From Chamaea fasciata (Eukaryota > Chordata > Aves > Passeriformes > Sylviidae), in contig JARCOQ010000007.1 in the NCBI GenBank assembly GCA_029207755.1, positions 38,583,656 to 38,647,655 on the forward strand: 64,000 bases of DNA, written 5' to 3'. Below are positions 37,569 to 51,125 of the stretch, piece after piece. Both the position numbers and the translations under genes were made by a program. Below the pieces are notes generated by a model that ran no database searches, had not been told where the DNA came from, and was given only the letters and a program-made list of their open reading frames with translations. Each line of letters opens with the position of its first letter. Position 1 is the first letter of the stretch.

Positions 37569-38795
37569 TTTAATGTCTAATGCGGTGTTGTGTCAGATAT
37601 TATAATTTATGCTTCTTGTAGCTGCCTAAATTGTCCCATCCTATAATATCATTAGTGGTATTGATATAATAAAACCATTAGTATCCATAGAATAATTTAA
37701 TAAAGGTATTGGCATTACTCTTAGAAAGTCACAACTTATTTTCCTTAAATAGTCTTCTTAAGTTACAGTTTCTGTGATCTGCAGTTGGACTTGCTTTTAG
37801 ATGCTGCTTCTCAATGTTTTCTTGTGTACCATATTCAAGTAAATAAAATTTCAGGTTCTACAGGAATTTTCAGCATTAAGTGATTAGGGGGTGAGAAAGC
37901 GTTAGATTGGCTATGTAAATTTTTAGATACAAGCATGAGAAACAAAGCCGTATTTTTCGGCACGTATTTCTATAGTGTGCTTCTTGTGTGTGCACAGACA
38001 CAGGCAGTTTTTCCATTTGCTATTATGGCAGAGTATTAGGATGTGGTTTTCCTTGTCTGTGATTTGACATAAGTGCTGTGTGATCAGTTTGCTGCTTGGT
38101 ACCTTCCTTGTAATGAGGAAATTGGCACTGAGAAACAAACACCCACCACAATTTTAAGGTTTATCGAAATTTTTGTAGCCCTTCTTGTAGAGCTACAGAA
38201 TTTTTTTCTTATTTTTAGTTTCATTTTTACAAATACTACTAGATGAGTGATACAGGAACTGTAGTAGACATTCAGTTGCTTACTGTAATCAAAGCAGGCC
38301 AATCATATACTTGGATACCAATTTAAAACTGTTTTCACAGGCACTAGTTCACTTTTTTTTTTTTTCTTCTCCTAGTTGATACCAGGAGATTGCTGGCTGT
38401 AAACAGATTAAAATGAAATAAAAGAAATAAAAATTAGTCTTGAAGTAGTTAAATATCTCCATTCCCATGATCTGTATCTGAAGAAAAACAAACAGTATTT
38501 AATGCGTCTGTGTTCTTGGATCTCTTTGTAATGGTATTTATTTTCATTAAACCGCAGGAATCTTGAAGTTTAACTTTTCCCTTTGCACCTGAATGTATGA
38601 TGAAAAAGGATGTAGTTCCACGCCTATATCCTTCTCAAGTGTAGCCTGCATTGATGTCATTGTTCCTTAAAGAGACATCAGCAAACCCAAAGTTCTGCCC
38701 AGTTTTATTTTAAAGTGCATTTTGATTAAAATTTAAATTTAGCAAATGGAAAAGCCACTTTCAAGCTTTAAAATTTGTTTTTCCTTCAAGTTAAA

Positions 38796-38875
38796 ATTAA
38801 AAACAAAACAAAACAAAACAACAACAAAACAAACAAACAAACAAAAAAACCCAAACAAAAACAAAACCAAGAGAG
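38796..38875. repeat. A/C-rich low-complexity tract
   Basis: CAAAA, CAA and CAAA units in succession. The minus-strand frame across it is Phe/Leu/Val-rich and is an artefact. Confidence 0.9.
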
Positions 38876-41660
38876 ACAGTATTCTGTTCTCATTTTGTGG
38901 TGCTGTGTGAAGTTCATTGTCGGAGATTTTCTTTTCCATTAGTCTCTTCAATTGTAATTTATGCGGAACAAGCTATGTTGGGAAAACTGAGCCACAGGAG
39001 GAGCTATGTGAATTCCCTGATGCCACTTTTCACCAGTTCTCCTTGCCTTATAGGATAACACATAGAGCCTCAATTTTACTGCTCTGTGCTCCATTCCTGC
39101 CTTCTTTCTGTGACCATCTGTTGGTTATTTTCAGGTGTTCCTGACTAAATTAGTTGCATCTTTTCCTATGTTTAGGTACTGTGTGAGAGATGTGGGTATT
39201 TCAAGGATTCCCTTACCCTGTCCTGAGCCTCGCTCAGCTGCCTTCAACATGGTGTTGAGTGTGAGGCAGGATGTTTAAAGAAAAGAGATGAGGAGGAGTG
39301 GTGGAACTCACTGTGCATTTCCTGCACTGTGTCTTTTCTTGCACCAGGTCCTAAGTTAAGTGCTGATCTTGCTAGACGTGCCTTGGAGAACAGAATTGGG
39401 CTGACTGCTCAGCCAGCTGTTGGCCCTTGGCAAGCTCAGGCACCTGCTGAGGTGCTGCACAGAAGGCATAGCACTGCTTCTCCTTCTTTCTGCTCTTCTG
39501 CAGCCAGAGCTCAGTAACCTCTGCTGAAAGGCACAAAGGGCCCCAGGGAGGGAAATATACTGCTCTTTTTCACTCCCAGACATGAATTGAAGGCATGATG
39601 GGGTTATTAAGGCAAGGTTTAAATGGCTCAGTTTGAGAAATGCTGCACGTGACAGCAGTAGTCAAATAAAGTTTAAAGTTAGATATAATGTAGCTGCAGT
39701 TCCCCCTGTGCAGAAATACCCTTGAGTATGGACAGCAGTTGCCTTCTGAAACTTTGTTTTTGCATGTTTGAGGAGTTTCCTTTTTTAATGATCAGGATAA
39801 CCTCTGGTGCTTTAAATTGTGATGTAGTTTTCAGTAGTTTTTGAGAGTTATCTGTGTTTGCTTATTTGTTTGCATTAAGAAGGAACAATAAAGCTTCGCA
39901 TATGGTGCCTGTAGTCATATGCTGTATCTTGTAGGAAAATGGTGCTTCTTTGTAACAGTTTTTGAGACATATTTTCCAAATATTAAAGGATAACAAATGA
40001 TTTCATACATGTACAATAATTTCAACCTAGCATGGGAGTGAATGTAGTCTGTCGATTGTTTTCTTCCGAAACAGTAGTAATTTCTGAATAGTCTAACAAT
40101 ATGTCTCCTGAATATCTCATTAGCAAACAGAGATGTGAAAAGCTGTTGAGGTTTTGATTTATTTTCTCCCCACCAGCTCTTCCCATAGGTTTGTAGGATT
40201 GCACACCGGCAGATGGAGCCCTGTGCCAGCAGCCAGCTTTGAGCAGGCTCGTGAGCAAACCTGCAGCCTCTCTAACCTGAATGCCAGGCGGGAGTGGCTT
40301 CTTGAGCATGTATCTGTGATATGTTTTGTTCATGTAAATGAATGTGGGTTTAAAATTAAAAGTCTACTATTAGCCGTGCAAGTCAAGGCAGTGACTGTGT
40401 GCTGAGATGCTTAGGGACAGCTTTGTGGTGTTCATGACGGGCAGGTGGTTGGGTGAAATACCCTGATCTATTCCAGAGTGCTGCAAGGACCACAGCCCAT
40501 GTGGCTTGCCACCTTTTTTCGGGTAACTTCTGAGCCAACTGCATGTCCTCAGGCTAATCTTGGTTGGAACCATCAAAAACAGGGCCTATGGGAAGCTCTT
40601 AAGAAACTTACAAAGCAGATTAAAACACAAGTTTTGGGATTTAGTTTTGTATTTTTCTTTTTCGTATATGCTCACTGCTGATTTTTTTTTAACCCAGATT
40701 TTTAAGTATAGGAAATTGTTGAATAGAGCAGTTCAGAAATTCCAAATTAGCGGTAGCTAACCTTTCATATTGCCTGTTTTGCACACTATGTGTCCACGCC
40801 CACAGCCCAGAGCTTTGTTACGTGGCTCAGCTAAATGATACAGTGAACTGGGTTTGTTGACATTTGTGTTGGCCACCTGTAGAACTGTGAAAAATGTCCA
40901 AGTTTTTTGTAACTTTCTTTAGAAATTAGTTTACCTGATGCAGTTTCGTATATAACCAAGTTACTCTGGTGTGAGAACAGTTCTTAAGCAGTAAGACGCT
41001 AATTTTATTTGAAAATTTGAAATGCAGTTCTTAATTTTGAAGGAAGAAAGGAGGAAAATATTTGAGAGAAAATGCGTAGTAAGGTTTTGTTCTTGTTGCG
41101 GGGGGCTTTACTGTGTCTGTTCCAATAAGTCTGTGCTTGGAATATATGAGAGATTAGTAGTATTCTGTGATTGTAACAGGTACACCATTTCTATAACATA
41201 TGCCCCACATTTTTTATTTGAAATTCCAAGTGTCTTAATGTTTACATTTCAAAACAATGGGAAGGGTGTGGGTCCCTGGTGTTTTTGCTCTGACTAATAT
41301 TTCTGCACAGTAACACTCCTGTACTGTACCTTATATCTCAAAAGAAAAATTAAGTCATTCTCAAAGCCTGAAGATTTGTCTGATGACTATATGAATACTG
41401 GGCTAAGTTGCAATCTGAAATAATCTTTGGAAATGTGTTTCTACCTGCTGTTCATTATGTGTGTTAAACTGGCATTCAGATGTTAGGGAATGCACTTAGA
41501 AGTGAGATTGTGAAAGAATTTTTCAAAAATAAATTATTCAGTTAGAATTCTACTGGAATTGTGTCTTTTTTTCCTTTATTTGTTTTAATGGTTAGTAGTA
41601 ACTTTTGCTTATAGTTTGCAAAAATGAAATTATGGAATTTCTTTCACATGGCACATAGTC

Positions 41661-41771
41661 GGTTGGGGCTTTGAGCAACCTGAACTAATGGAAGGTTTCC
41701 CTGGCCATGGCAGGGGGTTGGAATAGGTGATCTTCAAGATCCCTTCCAACCCAGACTACACTGTGGTTCTT
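41661..41771 (+). mobile_element. CR1 LINE 3'-end fragment, about 110 bp
   Basis: Matches the last part of CR1 in sense orientation: 'ggctttgagcaacctgaact', 'catggcagggggttgga' and 'cccttccaacccagact', then a degraded tail. It lies less than 200 bp from the LTR at 41.95 kb. Confidence 0.88.
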
Positions 41772-41947
41772 GGTAGCAAACTATTACAGCACTCCAGTCA
41801 TTCAAACCCAATTATTTGCTGCAGTCTGGAGAGGACGCTCTAGACAGTATTCAAATTTGGTTTTGTTTCAGTGCATTTTTAAAAAACAGACACAAATCAC
41901 ATCTATAAACATCCTTGTGCTTTGAAGGGAAAAAATAAACAAACAGA

Positions 41948-42537
41948 TGTGGGGTTGACCCTAGCCAGCAGCTAAACACCTGCACAGCTGCTCTCCTGCT
42001 GCTCCCCCCCGCCCCCCCCGCAGGCTGAGGAGGAAAATAAGGACAGGAGAAGAAAACTTGTGATCCAGGACAACAACAGTTTAATAAGCAAAGGAAAAGG
42101 AAGGAAGAGCAAACCATACAAGCAAAACTAAAACCAACAAAAATTTATGCAGACGGAGTCATTCGCCATCTCTCACCTGCAGCGCACTGTGGTCCAGCCA
42201 GTCTCAGAGAACAGCTGCTTTGGAAGGAAAACTGCACACCCCCTTCTTTGCTTTGCCCAATTTCCATTGCTAAGCATGACATTATATGGTGTGGGATATC
42301 CTTTTGGATCATTTGAGTCAGTGCTGTCCCCTCACAACTTCTTGCCCATGTCCAAGCTACTCTCTGGAGGGACAGAGTTGGTGGGAAACAAAAGCCTTGA
42401 TGCTGTGGAAGCAGTGTACACAATATTCAGAATACTGATATGTTATCAGCGGTGTTTTAGCTATAACCCCAAAACACCAAAGTACCATGTGCACAGTTAC
42501 TAAGGAAGTTAATAACATCCAAATCAGAGTCAGTACA
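41948..42537 (-). mobile_element. ERVL-type LTR, about 590 bp, minus orientation
   Basis: The plus strand begins tgtggggttgaccctagcc and ends gagtcagtaca, the reverse complement of a common avian ERVL LTR. Orientation is set by the minus-strand ATTAAA polyadenylation-type signal (complement at 42,080-42,085), placed before the U5-like end. A C-rich tract lies at 42,004-42,020. I found no clean target duplication: the flanking five bases differ. There is no internal retroviral sequence alongside. Open frames on both strands are relics. Confidence 0.85.
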
Positions 42538-43355
42538 AGTAGTAATGTATCTTTTCAGTAGTAAAAATGCTCTTTTCTAGAATGTGTTATGAAAAGAATT
42601 TGTAAATTTGTAACAGCGTTGATAATAGACAGATGGATATGCAGCTTAAATTTGTGAGGTGGGAATTTCTAAATTTATATAAATACAATTTACTTAAGTC
42701 TCAATTTTTAAAATAATAATTTAGAAGAAATTTTACTTCTCTGCAACAGTGACTTCTCACATATGAATGAAGTTGCAACATATATATTTGGCATTAGTGA
42801 TGTCTTAATCCACCATTGTTTTGTTCAAGAATGATCATGCCCTTTTGGTTTGAACCATTGTGTTTTTGTGTTGTTTGACTTGATTTAGTTAGTACCAGAG
42901 GCAGTGATATTAGCACAAATAGAAAGCTGTAGCAGAATATAAGTATTTGACTTGAATGTTTATGAAAATAAGCTTAACCTGCCTCTCAAGGGCATGGTTA
43001 CAAAGTTTAGCTCATGTTCTTGTGAAGGGGATGTTTTCTTTGGAGAGGAGGGAATTTTTTTCAGAAGTTTGACAGTAAAGCTTTATGTGAAATACAGGGT
43101 AGAGCTGAAAAGACAAAATGTTCAGAAAATTACATTCCAATGAATGTAATTTGCCCTTAGAAGCAAAAGAAGAGCTTAATAATCTCGGATGATGCATGAA
43201 ATGAGTGGTAAAGTCAACAGAGTGGATATACTGGTCATTGAAAGGTGAGGGAAATAAGACAAGCTTTCATTAAACTTGGCCTTTAAATGTTAAAAAAAAA
43301 AATACAGAAACACCAAGTCTTGCACCTGCCAGTGCATGGAGAACATCATGAAAAG

Positions 43356-43559
43356 ATGACTGATAACCAGTGTTTTTCTGTGCTTGATGCATCAGTTGAA
43401 TTTGGCAGTTGCTCTGAAGAAAGTGAGGACCACCTCTGTGTGTTCAGCATTCCTTATGTATCAGCACCTGAGTCCTTTGAGAGATTTTGTATAGTGCCTG
43501 AAGCATTCAGCAGGGAAGTACAGCACATGTTGAATAGCAAAGGTTGTAGTGAGGACTGA
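43356..43559 (+). CDS. small open frame, 67 codons, unrecognised
   Basis: From an ATG with A at -3 (AAAAGATGA) the frame runs 67 codons to TGA. It reads MTDNQCFSVLDASVEFG, SEESEDHLCVFSIPYVS and ESFERFCIVPEAFSREV, ending NSKGCSED. Composition is balanced and acidic, unlike the Phe/Lys-rich chance frames nearby, and upstream codons in frame also stay open for 23 more. I see no good splice sites and no repeat similarity. It could be a microprotein, a retrocopy fragment, part of an old element, or chance. Confidence 0.2.
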   Translation: MTDNQCFSVLDASVEFGSCSEESEDHLCVFSIPYVSAPESFERFCIVPEAFSREVQHMLNSKGCSED

Positions 43560-44783
43560 TGTTTTGACCCAGGGAAGATGATAGAAATGTAGAGCTAGCA
43601 ATTGTGAAACACTTTGGGAAGTATCAGAGCTTCCAGGCTCTTGTTCTCTTACAATCCAAAAGATCACAGGTGGTAACTGAAACGGATTAATTTGTGATTC
43701 TGATATAAGCATAAGTAATACATTTTTCTGCTGACTGTATAGAGTACCTCAAAGACCTACTGGTAGTTGCCTCTAGCATGACATTTTATCCCTGTCACAG
43801 TGGTTTTTATTAGCAGGTTACATTGTGTCGGGAAGGAGATTATGGTAACTGAGGCATATAAAAGACTCGTGCAAAACACAGAACAAAACATTACCTTGTG
43901 CAGAGGCTTGTGATCTTCTGTATTGATGAGCTTTGACAACTTTGAAAACAACTTTGAAAAACATCTCTTGGTCTTCTGAGGTCTCAGTGGTTTCTGAGTG
44001 CAAATGGAGGATGAAGGGACACGTAACTGCAGACTTACAAGCAAAACTATTTTGACTGAGGTCCTTGGACTTTTTTTATGATTTAAATTTGTATCTTGGC
44101 AGCAGGAGTGGGCAAAGCTTTAACATTCTGAGTTTAGCTATTTATTTATTTATTTGTAACCTCACTAACTGTAATGGCAAAGCATCTTTCAAAATCTTAA
44201 CTCTAGTCTGTTAGTAAAATACATGTGGTGTTATACTTGCAATCTGGCTCATGCCTAGAAGTAGTTTTTCTGCTGGGCTAATTACCAGCAATTGTGATGC
44301 TCTTGTATAGCAGTAAAGGTAAATTAGTCTAATACTGACACTTATGAGCTAAACGGTATGGACTATTTCATATGGACTTAAAAATGTGTTATATGAAATT
44401 GTAAGTTGAAAATCAATTAATCAACTAAGAGGAAAAATCACCTGATAGCTAATGTATTTTAAATTATGTGCACTTCTGACACTTAGCCTTTTCTGAAAGT
44501 AAAATGACATTGGTGGTGGTTTCATTCTTATTCCCCTTTGGAGGTGGATTGTATTCCCCTTTGGAGCTGAGGGGTTGTGCTGACTTCCCTGCTCAGCTTT
44601 GCAAATACAGTGTAGTTCAAACTGTTGATACTGTGCTTTATCCAGCAATGAGCAGTTTTGCCCATTCCCTGTATCTAAGGTACAGATTCCAGGTGGATGT
44701 CACAGAATCCTTTTTTCCATATTTTGTGTTTGTAGGACAGATTTGAGTCATTATCTCTAGGATAAGGAAATGGTAAAACACCT

Positions 44784-44852
44784 TAGTAGTTCCTACAGGG
44801 AACTACTACAAGAATATCCTTCCTCTACTATGTAGAGGAAGGATATTCTTGT
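44784..44852. repeat. double hairpin: 10-bp and 21-bp perfect inverted repeats
   Basis: Hairpin 1 has arms 44,784-44,793 and 44,799-44,808 (tagtagttcc / ggaactacta) with a 5-nt loop. Hairpin 2 has arms 44,808-44,828 and 44,832-44,852, 21 bp exact, with a 3-nt loop. The two abut and share position 44,808. There is no flanking duplication or known element. Perfect stems with such tiny loops are typical of recent template-switch events. An RNA role is possible but unsupported. Confidence 0.95.
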
Positions 44853-47800
44853 TTCAGGTTAGATCTTGCCAAAGTTTTCGTTGCTTATATGGTTTTTAAA
44901 ATAGCGTAAACTACATTCCAAGGATTTTTATCTATTTTACATTATTTATATGTGTGGCTATGTATATAATTAAGGTAATGATTTAAATATTTTTAAGGAT
45001 TTGGCCAAATTAAAATAAAAGTTGTTTTTTTTTTAATATATCCCCAGCTATGTGTTGTAATATGATTTGACTGTAGGTTTTTTGATAATTTTTTTCTTAA
45101 TTTTCAAAAGCTGTTAAGGAATGTCTGTAGCTATTTTTGTATAAAATATGCTTTGATAACAGATAAACAATTTGATATTTCTATATGTGAAAGCCTGTGT
45201 ATAAATAGTGTTTAGATAAAATGCTTTAATCTCTTATTATGCATATATTAGAAATTTATATTTAACTCAGGAAGTTAATTTTTTGTTTTATACTTTTGTG
45301 ACTAGTTGTAAATTAATCACATAAATACAGTGTCAGCATGAATTAATTATGCAGTAAAGCAACTGGCTATTCCATTATTTCATTGAAATGCCAAGAGTTT
45401 GAGGAGATCTTTTGTCTTTACAGATTAGCCAGAATTTATTGGGCAAAGTCTTAGTATGTTTAAGGTAATGGGAAAAATTCTGCTTTCAGTACATCCTACA
45501 GAGATCCTGTTTAAAACAGATGACAGTCTGTCACGTTCAGTAGCACATCAGTCATCAGATTTATTCTAATTCCTTAAGCTGAACATTTCATTCAAGCCTG
45601 TAGATCGTCTTGTCAAGCTACCAAAAGCCTCATAGCTTTTCTGTCAAGCATAGAATTGCACCAACAGTTCACAAATAAATGCTAAGCTGCAAAAATACTG
45701 TTTATTTTCTTTAACCTTTTATTCAGTTAACTACACTGTTTTTTCGTGTTATTTTCTCCACATGTGTTCATCACAAGGTATTCTAGGGACTGCTTCCTTA
45801 ACATGCCTGATCCTGACCACAGCCACTTCAGACCAAGGACCACTCATTTTGGGGCATGTTGTTTTTACTTGTAGCAGTCTAGACCACCATAGTTATCACA
45901 TTCCTCCTCTAATCACAAAGGCCCAGTGAGCAGCTTCAATTGCTGCAGACATGAGAGAATCCCACTGCTGCTGCACTAAGAGCTGTGGTGTGGCCGGTCT
46001 GGCTTTGTGCAGAGTGGTTGTGGACTTCTTGCCCTGTATGGAAAGTGACACTTTTGCTGTCAGCCTATATAGCCATAACATCATTTGTATTTCTTCATCA
46101 CAATCTTTCTAGGGTATTTTCTCATGCTGTATTGTGTATTTCTGTGTTGTTTTTTTTTCTTTCATTTCCTGAACATCTCTAATTCTGAGTTCTTTGCTTT
46201 AAACGAAGTCTTCTGTGTAAACCATAGGACTTGCTTATAAATTCTACATAAGCCGTACATGGTGGTGAGAACTTGACTTGAGACATACTTTCTTTGGAGT
46301 CAGCGTGTATGTCTGAGGTAGTAAAACACTGAGGATGTTTAGTTGAAGTTAATTAATTTAATTAAGAAAAGAAAGTAAACTATTAGATTGGTGCATTTGT
46401 ATAAATTACATTTAAGGCCAGAAAATTACTTGTAAAGTACTGAAAGCCTCATATCCAGATAAGACTAATCTCTGTATTAAATTGCTAATGCTATGGCGTT
46501 CAATATAAAGTTGTGACTGCCCTTTAATAGGAAAAAGACTTCCTTGGTTGTCTCTTTTAGCTATTAAAACATTAAATCTAAGCTGTCTGTTAATAATTTT
46601 CTGGAATCACCCATTTCAGAACTCTTACTTTTTACTTCTAATTCTTTACTGTAGCTTGTGATTTCTTCTAATATGTGTTTTTTTCCTGTCATTTACTTGC
46701 AACGCTAAATTTTCTCTCTTAATCTGGTGGTTTTATTTTTTTTAAAGCCCTGCTCTTTATAATACTTTTTCTTGGTCTGTTAAATGGCCTGTATGTTCTT
46801 TTAGCAGGGTTATTCTTTGAATGGATATTCTAAAAGACACATCGTACATGTCTGAAAAGGAACTGTGGGGTTGAAGCCCTAGATAAAATAAAAGCCTCAA
46901 TATATAAAAAAAAGATTGTTAAAATGTCAAGATAATGAAAAGTCAGAAAATAAATTATGCCTATTATTAATTTTGAATTGTATTCAAACACAGAAATATG
47001 TATCATAGACAAAAGCTGATTACAGAGAGATAAAATTCAATTTTACACTAGGATAATTGTTTTATGTATTTTACATTTATTTATAAGATCAGATAAAGGC
47101 CTGGAATTCTCAATATAAATTGCAGTACGGTCCTGATGAATGCCAAGGTCAGTAAAAGGAAACCACTTGCAAAACACATTGCTACTGCAGAAAATACAAC
47201 GTGAATAAAATGAAACTGATAAGCACCATCTTTCCTACTGTACATTCTTTACTTGCATTGTAATGTTACAGCTTAGAGTAGTTCTGGTTTTTCAAAGGAG
47301 TGAATAAGTATCAATGCTCTCAGCATCCTCCCATGTATTATCTGTAGCCAAATTAACATACCTTTGCTAAGTAGAGACTAATGCAAAACTTACTTGAGGT
47401 CTGTGAGTGAGAATGGAACTGTTGTCACAGCAGCACTGTGAAATTAGATTGGCCCTATTCAAATGGTCTTGCATGTGCTGGAGATGCAGTCGATGAATCC
47501 AAATGCCATGTAGATGGTGGAGCCCATGATTTAAGAGTACATTTCTGTAATAAATATCTTCCTATCAGGAAGGCTTACTTTATCCAGGATCAAATCTCTC
47601 TTATGTCTTCAAGAGAAGGAAATTTAACTATTTTTCAGACTTGACAGGACAATAAAAGGGATTCTAGATTCTCACAGAAATGACTCAGTGTTGGGTACCT
47701 CAGCTGAGCATCTAGGTCAGTTTGAACTAAAGAAGATGACACTCTCTCACAGTAACTGAATTTCAAGTCAGAATTTGAAACATGTAGATAGTGAATTGAA

Positions 47801-50800
47801 ATGGCTGCCATTTGTGTTGCCACACACATAGCAATAAATAAGCTATTGTGTTCAGTGATGGGGTTTTTTATATATAGTATATTGGAACTTTTGAGTCCTA
47901 GGACAATAAAAACCAGAGTTCTTGACATGGCATCCGCTTCACAAAAAAGTGTTACTAGACCTGACAGGTATTTCATCAAGCTGGACATTTTTCACAAGTG
48001 TTGGCTTCCAAAACCTGTCTTCATCAGCTGCCTTTATTTGGCAGCAAGGAGCTCTGCGCTTGTTGCTTTTTACAGAGTCCAGCTTTTCTGGGCTTCTGTC
48101 AAAGTACCAGTGTCACTGAGGTCAGGAATTTGCACTATTACCGGAGTTAGATCATGTCAGAGTGTGTGGCAACAAGTAGTGACTCTACATCTATAGGGTG
48201 AGGAACTGAAGTCACTGAGCAACTCTTCTAAGTGAGTGCTTGGATTACAAATGGTCTTTTGTTTTCTTCCAAAGTTGTAAGTTTTTTATAAGCTTGTAAC
48301 TTGTTCTGCTTCAGCAAAGGAAGGGCCAGTGCTGCAGGGTCAGAATCTGATCTTTGGTTTCTCAGGTAGGATTCAGGGTAAAGGGTTTTGCATGCCAAGT
48401 GGTTTAACAACTATGGAGTTCTGGTATAGTGCTTGGTTAGCTTCTGCACAGGCAGTAGCTCAGCAGCTTTCATCTGCTGGGCTGGTGATGAGATGGCTGA
48501 GGTCTGCTCCCATGTAATCAGGCCTTCTTTCCAAATGCTGAAAATTGATTAGACTGCAGAAGTACCGATACAGAAATGCAGCTACCTGTCAGAATAGAAT
48601 CACCTTCTATTTTTTGATAAAATTGGATGTCATTCAGGATCGCAGTGAGGCAATTCCTGATTCAATACAATTGTGAAAGGGCAGTAATGGACCCTGTCCT
48701 CCTGTTTGTTCATGTATCCTGGAATATAAAAGAATGAAGCATCCATGAAGGATTCCTTTGTCATAAAGGTTATGGATTAGGGTGCAGTGGATGTTTCCAG
48801 AGACTGTTATTGTGGGATGTACAGTCAACCAGTTAAGGGTGTTTAAGTTAGTTTTCTGCGCTACAGCAGCATAAATGTAGGGTGATATAAATATGCCTGG
48901 GAGCAATCTTGGGCTTCTTGCTTTATGGACTCTGATGGTAGCAAGAATAAACAGAGTTTTGGGGTGTAACACTTCGCACAATGTACTGAAGGTGACTGCT
49001 GTGCAGGTGTACAAGGTAACTCTAATTAAAACAGTTTCCCCTTGAAATGTAATTTTGTTCCTCCTCTTCACTATCCAGTGGTAGACTAATATTTGTCTCC
49101 GGAATGTTTTTCCAGGATCTGAAGTGGAATTACTGTATCTGAAGGTTACTAAATATTAGGCAAAAATTATAATTCTCTTCATAGTTTAAAAGTATCTTTC
49201 ATATTTCAAAAACCCTCCTGGATGTACAATTCTTTTGGCAAACATTCGCTGTCTTGCACTAGAGAGAAAACTTACTATAAATAGCATAGGCTGCATTCAT
49301 AGTGAGGTTCCCCTCTAGTTGTGTCCAAATTTACCTTAAAAGTTTACAACAACTAAAAAAAATCAAACCAGGTACTTTATGGAGAACCCATTTTGTGTTA
49401 CATATGACACTATCTTTCCAGTAATACAGCCATTCAGGTCATTAGAGAGGTTGGGGAAATTAAGAATTATCTCTACATCTTCAGCTCTTAAAAATCCCAC
49501 ATGTAATAAAAACCAGTGATGGATTTTTTAAAACTGTGTCACTGTTTAGTAATACAGAAATTATACTGTAAATAAAAGAAAAATTTTGTTCATCTTGCTA
49601 TAGAAGTTCATTCAGATTAATGTTAAACTCCAGTTACAAAGAAGTGCATAAAAATTATCAGATGTTATCCAAAATGTTTGGAAGAAAACCTTTAGCTCGT
49701 CTGATTAAAGAAAAATGTGATCAGAGCATGAGTTTGCTTGTTATGGGGTCTCTGGACTTCTCAAATGTCTTGAGAAACAGGTTTTTAGGGAGGTGTCTAT
49801 TAATGGATGTTTGAGTGCAGGTGGTTTTTTTTCATTCTGTCCTGAAAGCACTGTGGAAAACCTTATAAATACTGAAATACCTTTTCATTAGGTTTAGTTT
49901 ATATATAGTATCTTTGATAAAAAACAATAATAATCTTACACCTCAGTAAAGTTCAGTGTGGTGAGTAAATGAAATTGAATTCACTTAACTCTTTTCAGGC
50001 AGACAGCAAGTTATGGCAAAAACAGCAACCTTTCCACAACACCTCCTTTCCCAAACCAGACTGCTCAGCAGATGCACAGTCAGCTGAAGAACTGAGTACA
50101 ATGGAATACTTTCTTTGGATAAGCAGAAATAAGAACAGAAATAATTGATTAGATATCGTGGCTTTAAAGTCTGGAGGAAATTAAAAGACACATGTTGAAG
50201 ACCACTGAAAGCAGTGTGAAAGGGTCATAACATACCAGAAAAATTATGCCTTTTTTTTTCCCCTTTACATTTAAGTCTGAACGTGTTAAGATTTGCCTTT
50301 CACAGTAAGGAGTAATGAAAGCACAACACTAAAAAAAATTTGCTTTAATTTATAATGAATTTTAGGAAATATTTCAGAAGACTTTCTTCTTTCTTCCTTC
50401 CTAGTTGAACTGTGAAATAGGAAGTTATTTAAGAGTTTTCTTAGTGTTATGATTAGGCACAGATGCCCTACTAGTGCACATACCTTTGTCAGGTGCTCCT
50501 TCAGCATGAAAGGGGAGATAAAACGGTGGAGCCTGCAAGTCTTGCAACTCCACAATGTCCAGGAATGTCTTCAGAATTATTCTGAGTATTTGAACTGTTG
50601 GCCAGATTTTCCCTTTTTTAAATCTTGTATTTTATTTACGCTTCTATAGCTATAAAGTCTTGATTTTTTTTTTTTATCTTTTAGTGATGCCAAGCAGTGA
50701 AATACCTAATAATCACATCTGACAAGCCTCAAAATATTCAGCACAATTATGTGCAAGAGAAAGCAGCCATCAAAATAAGCCTGGGTTTCAGAAATACTAA

Positions 50801-51025
50801 GAAAGGGTTTTTCTTCCTTCATCTAGTAGTGGATTTAGAACTCCTTTGCTCCACCCAGGAGTAACTGGTCTGGGGCCAATATTCATCTGCTGTCTCAGTT
50901 CTAGTGCTTTTGTAATGAAAACATGAATGTATCTTGAAGAATCAAGGAATAAGTAATGCAAGGTATTAAACTATAAGATGAACTTGCAAGAAGGAATAAA
51001 ACATCCATCAGTTTCCTTTTCCAAA

Positions 51026-51125
51026 ACAAACAAACAAAAAAAACAGCAAAAAAACCCCAAACAAATCCCCCCCAAAAAACCCTAAACAAACAAACAAACA
51101 AACAAACAAACAAAAAAAACACCAC
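51026..51125. repeat. A/C-rich low-complexity tract
   Basis: CAAA repeats, A runs and a C run ('cccccccc'), ending in a longer (CAAA)n array. The minus-strand Phe/Val/Cys frame across it is an artefact. Confidence 0.9.

Larger units (their letters stand above)
35157..41660. other. AT-rich probable intron
   Basis: Unique T/G-leaning sequence with a 12-bp hairpin at 37,543-37,568 and an A/C repeat at 38,796-38,875. Slightly more GC-rich patches lie at 39.2-39.6 and 40.15-40.5 kb, of unknown nature. No credible exon was found. Confidence 0.48.

Noticed and set aside
47801..48196. 131-codon plus frame
   Set aside because: No splice context, hydrophobic and Ser-rich chance composition, and an opposing frame of similar length overlaps it.
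48634..49071. 145-codon minus frame
   Set aside because: Longest frame outside repeats, but it has no Kozak, splice or family support. It is on the opposite strand to the presumed gene. A conservation test could revive it.
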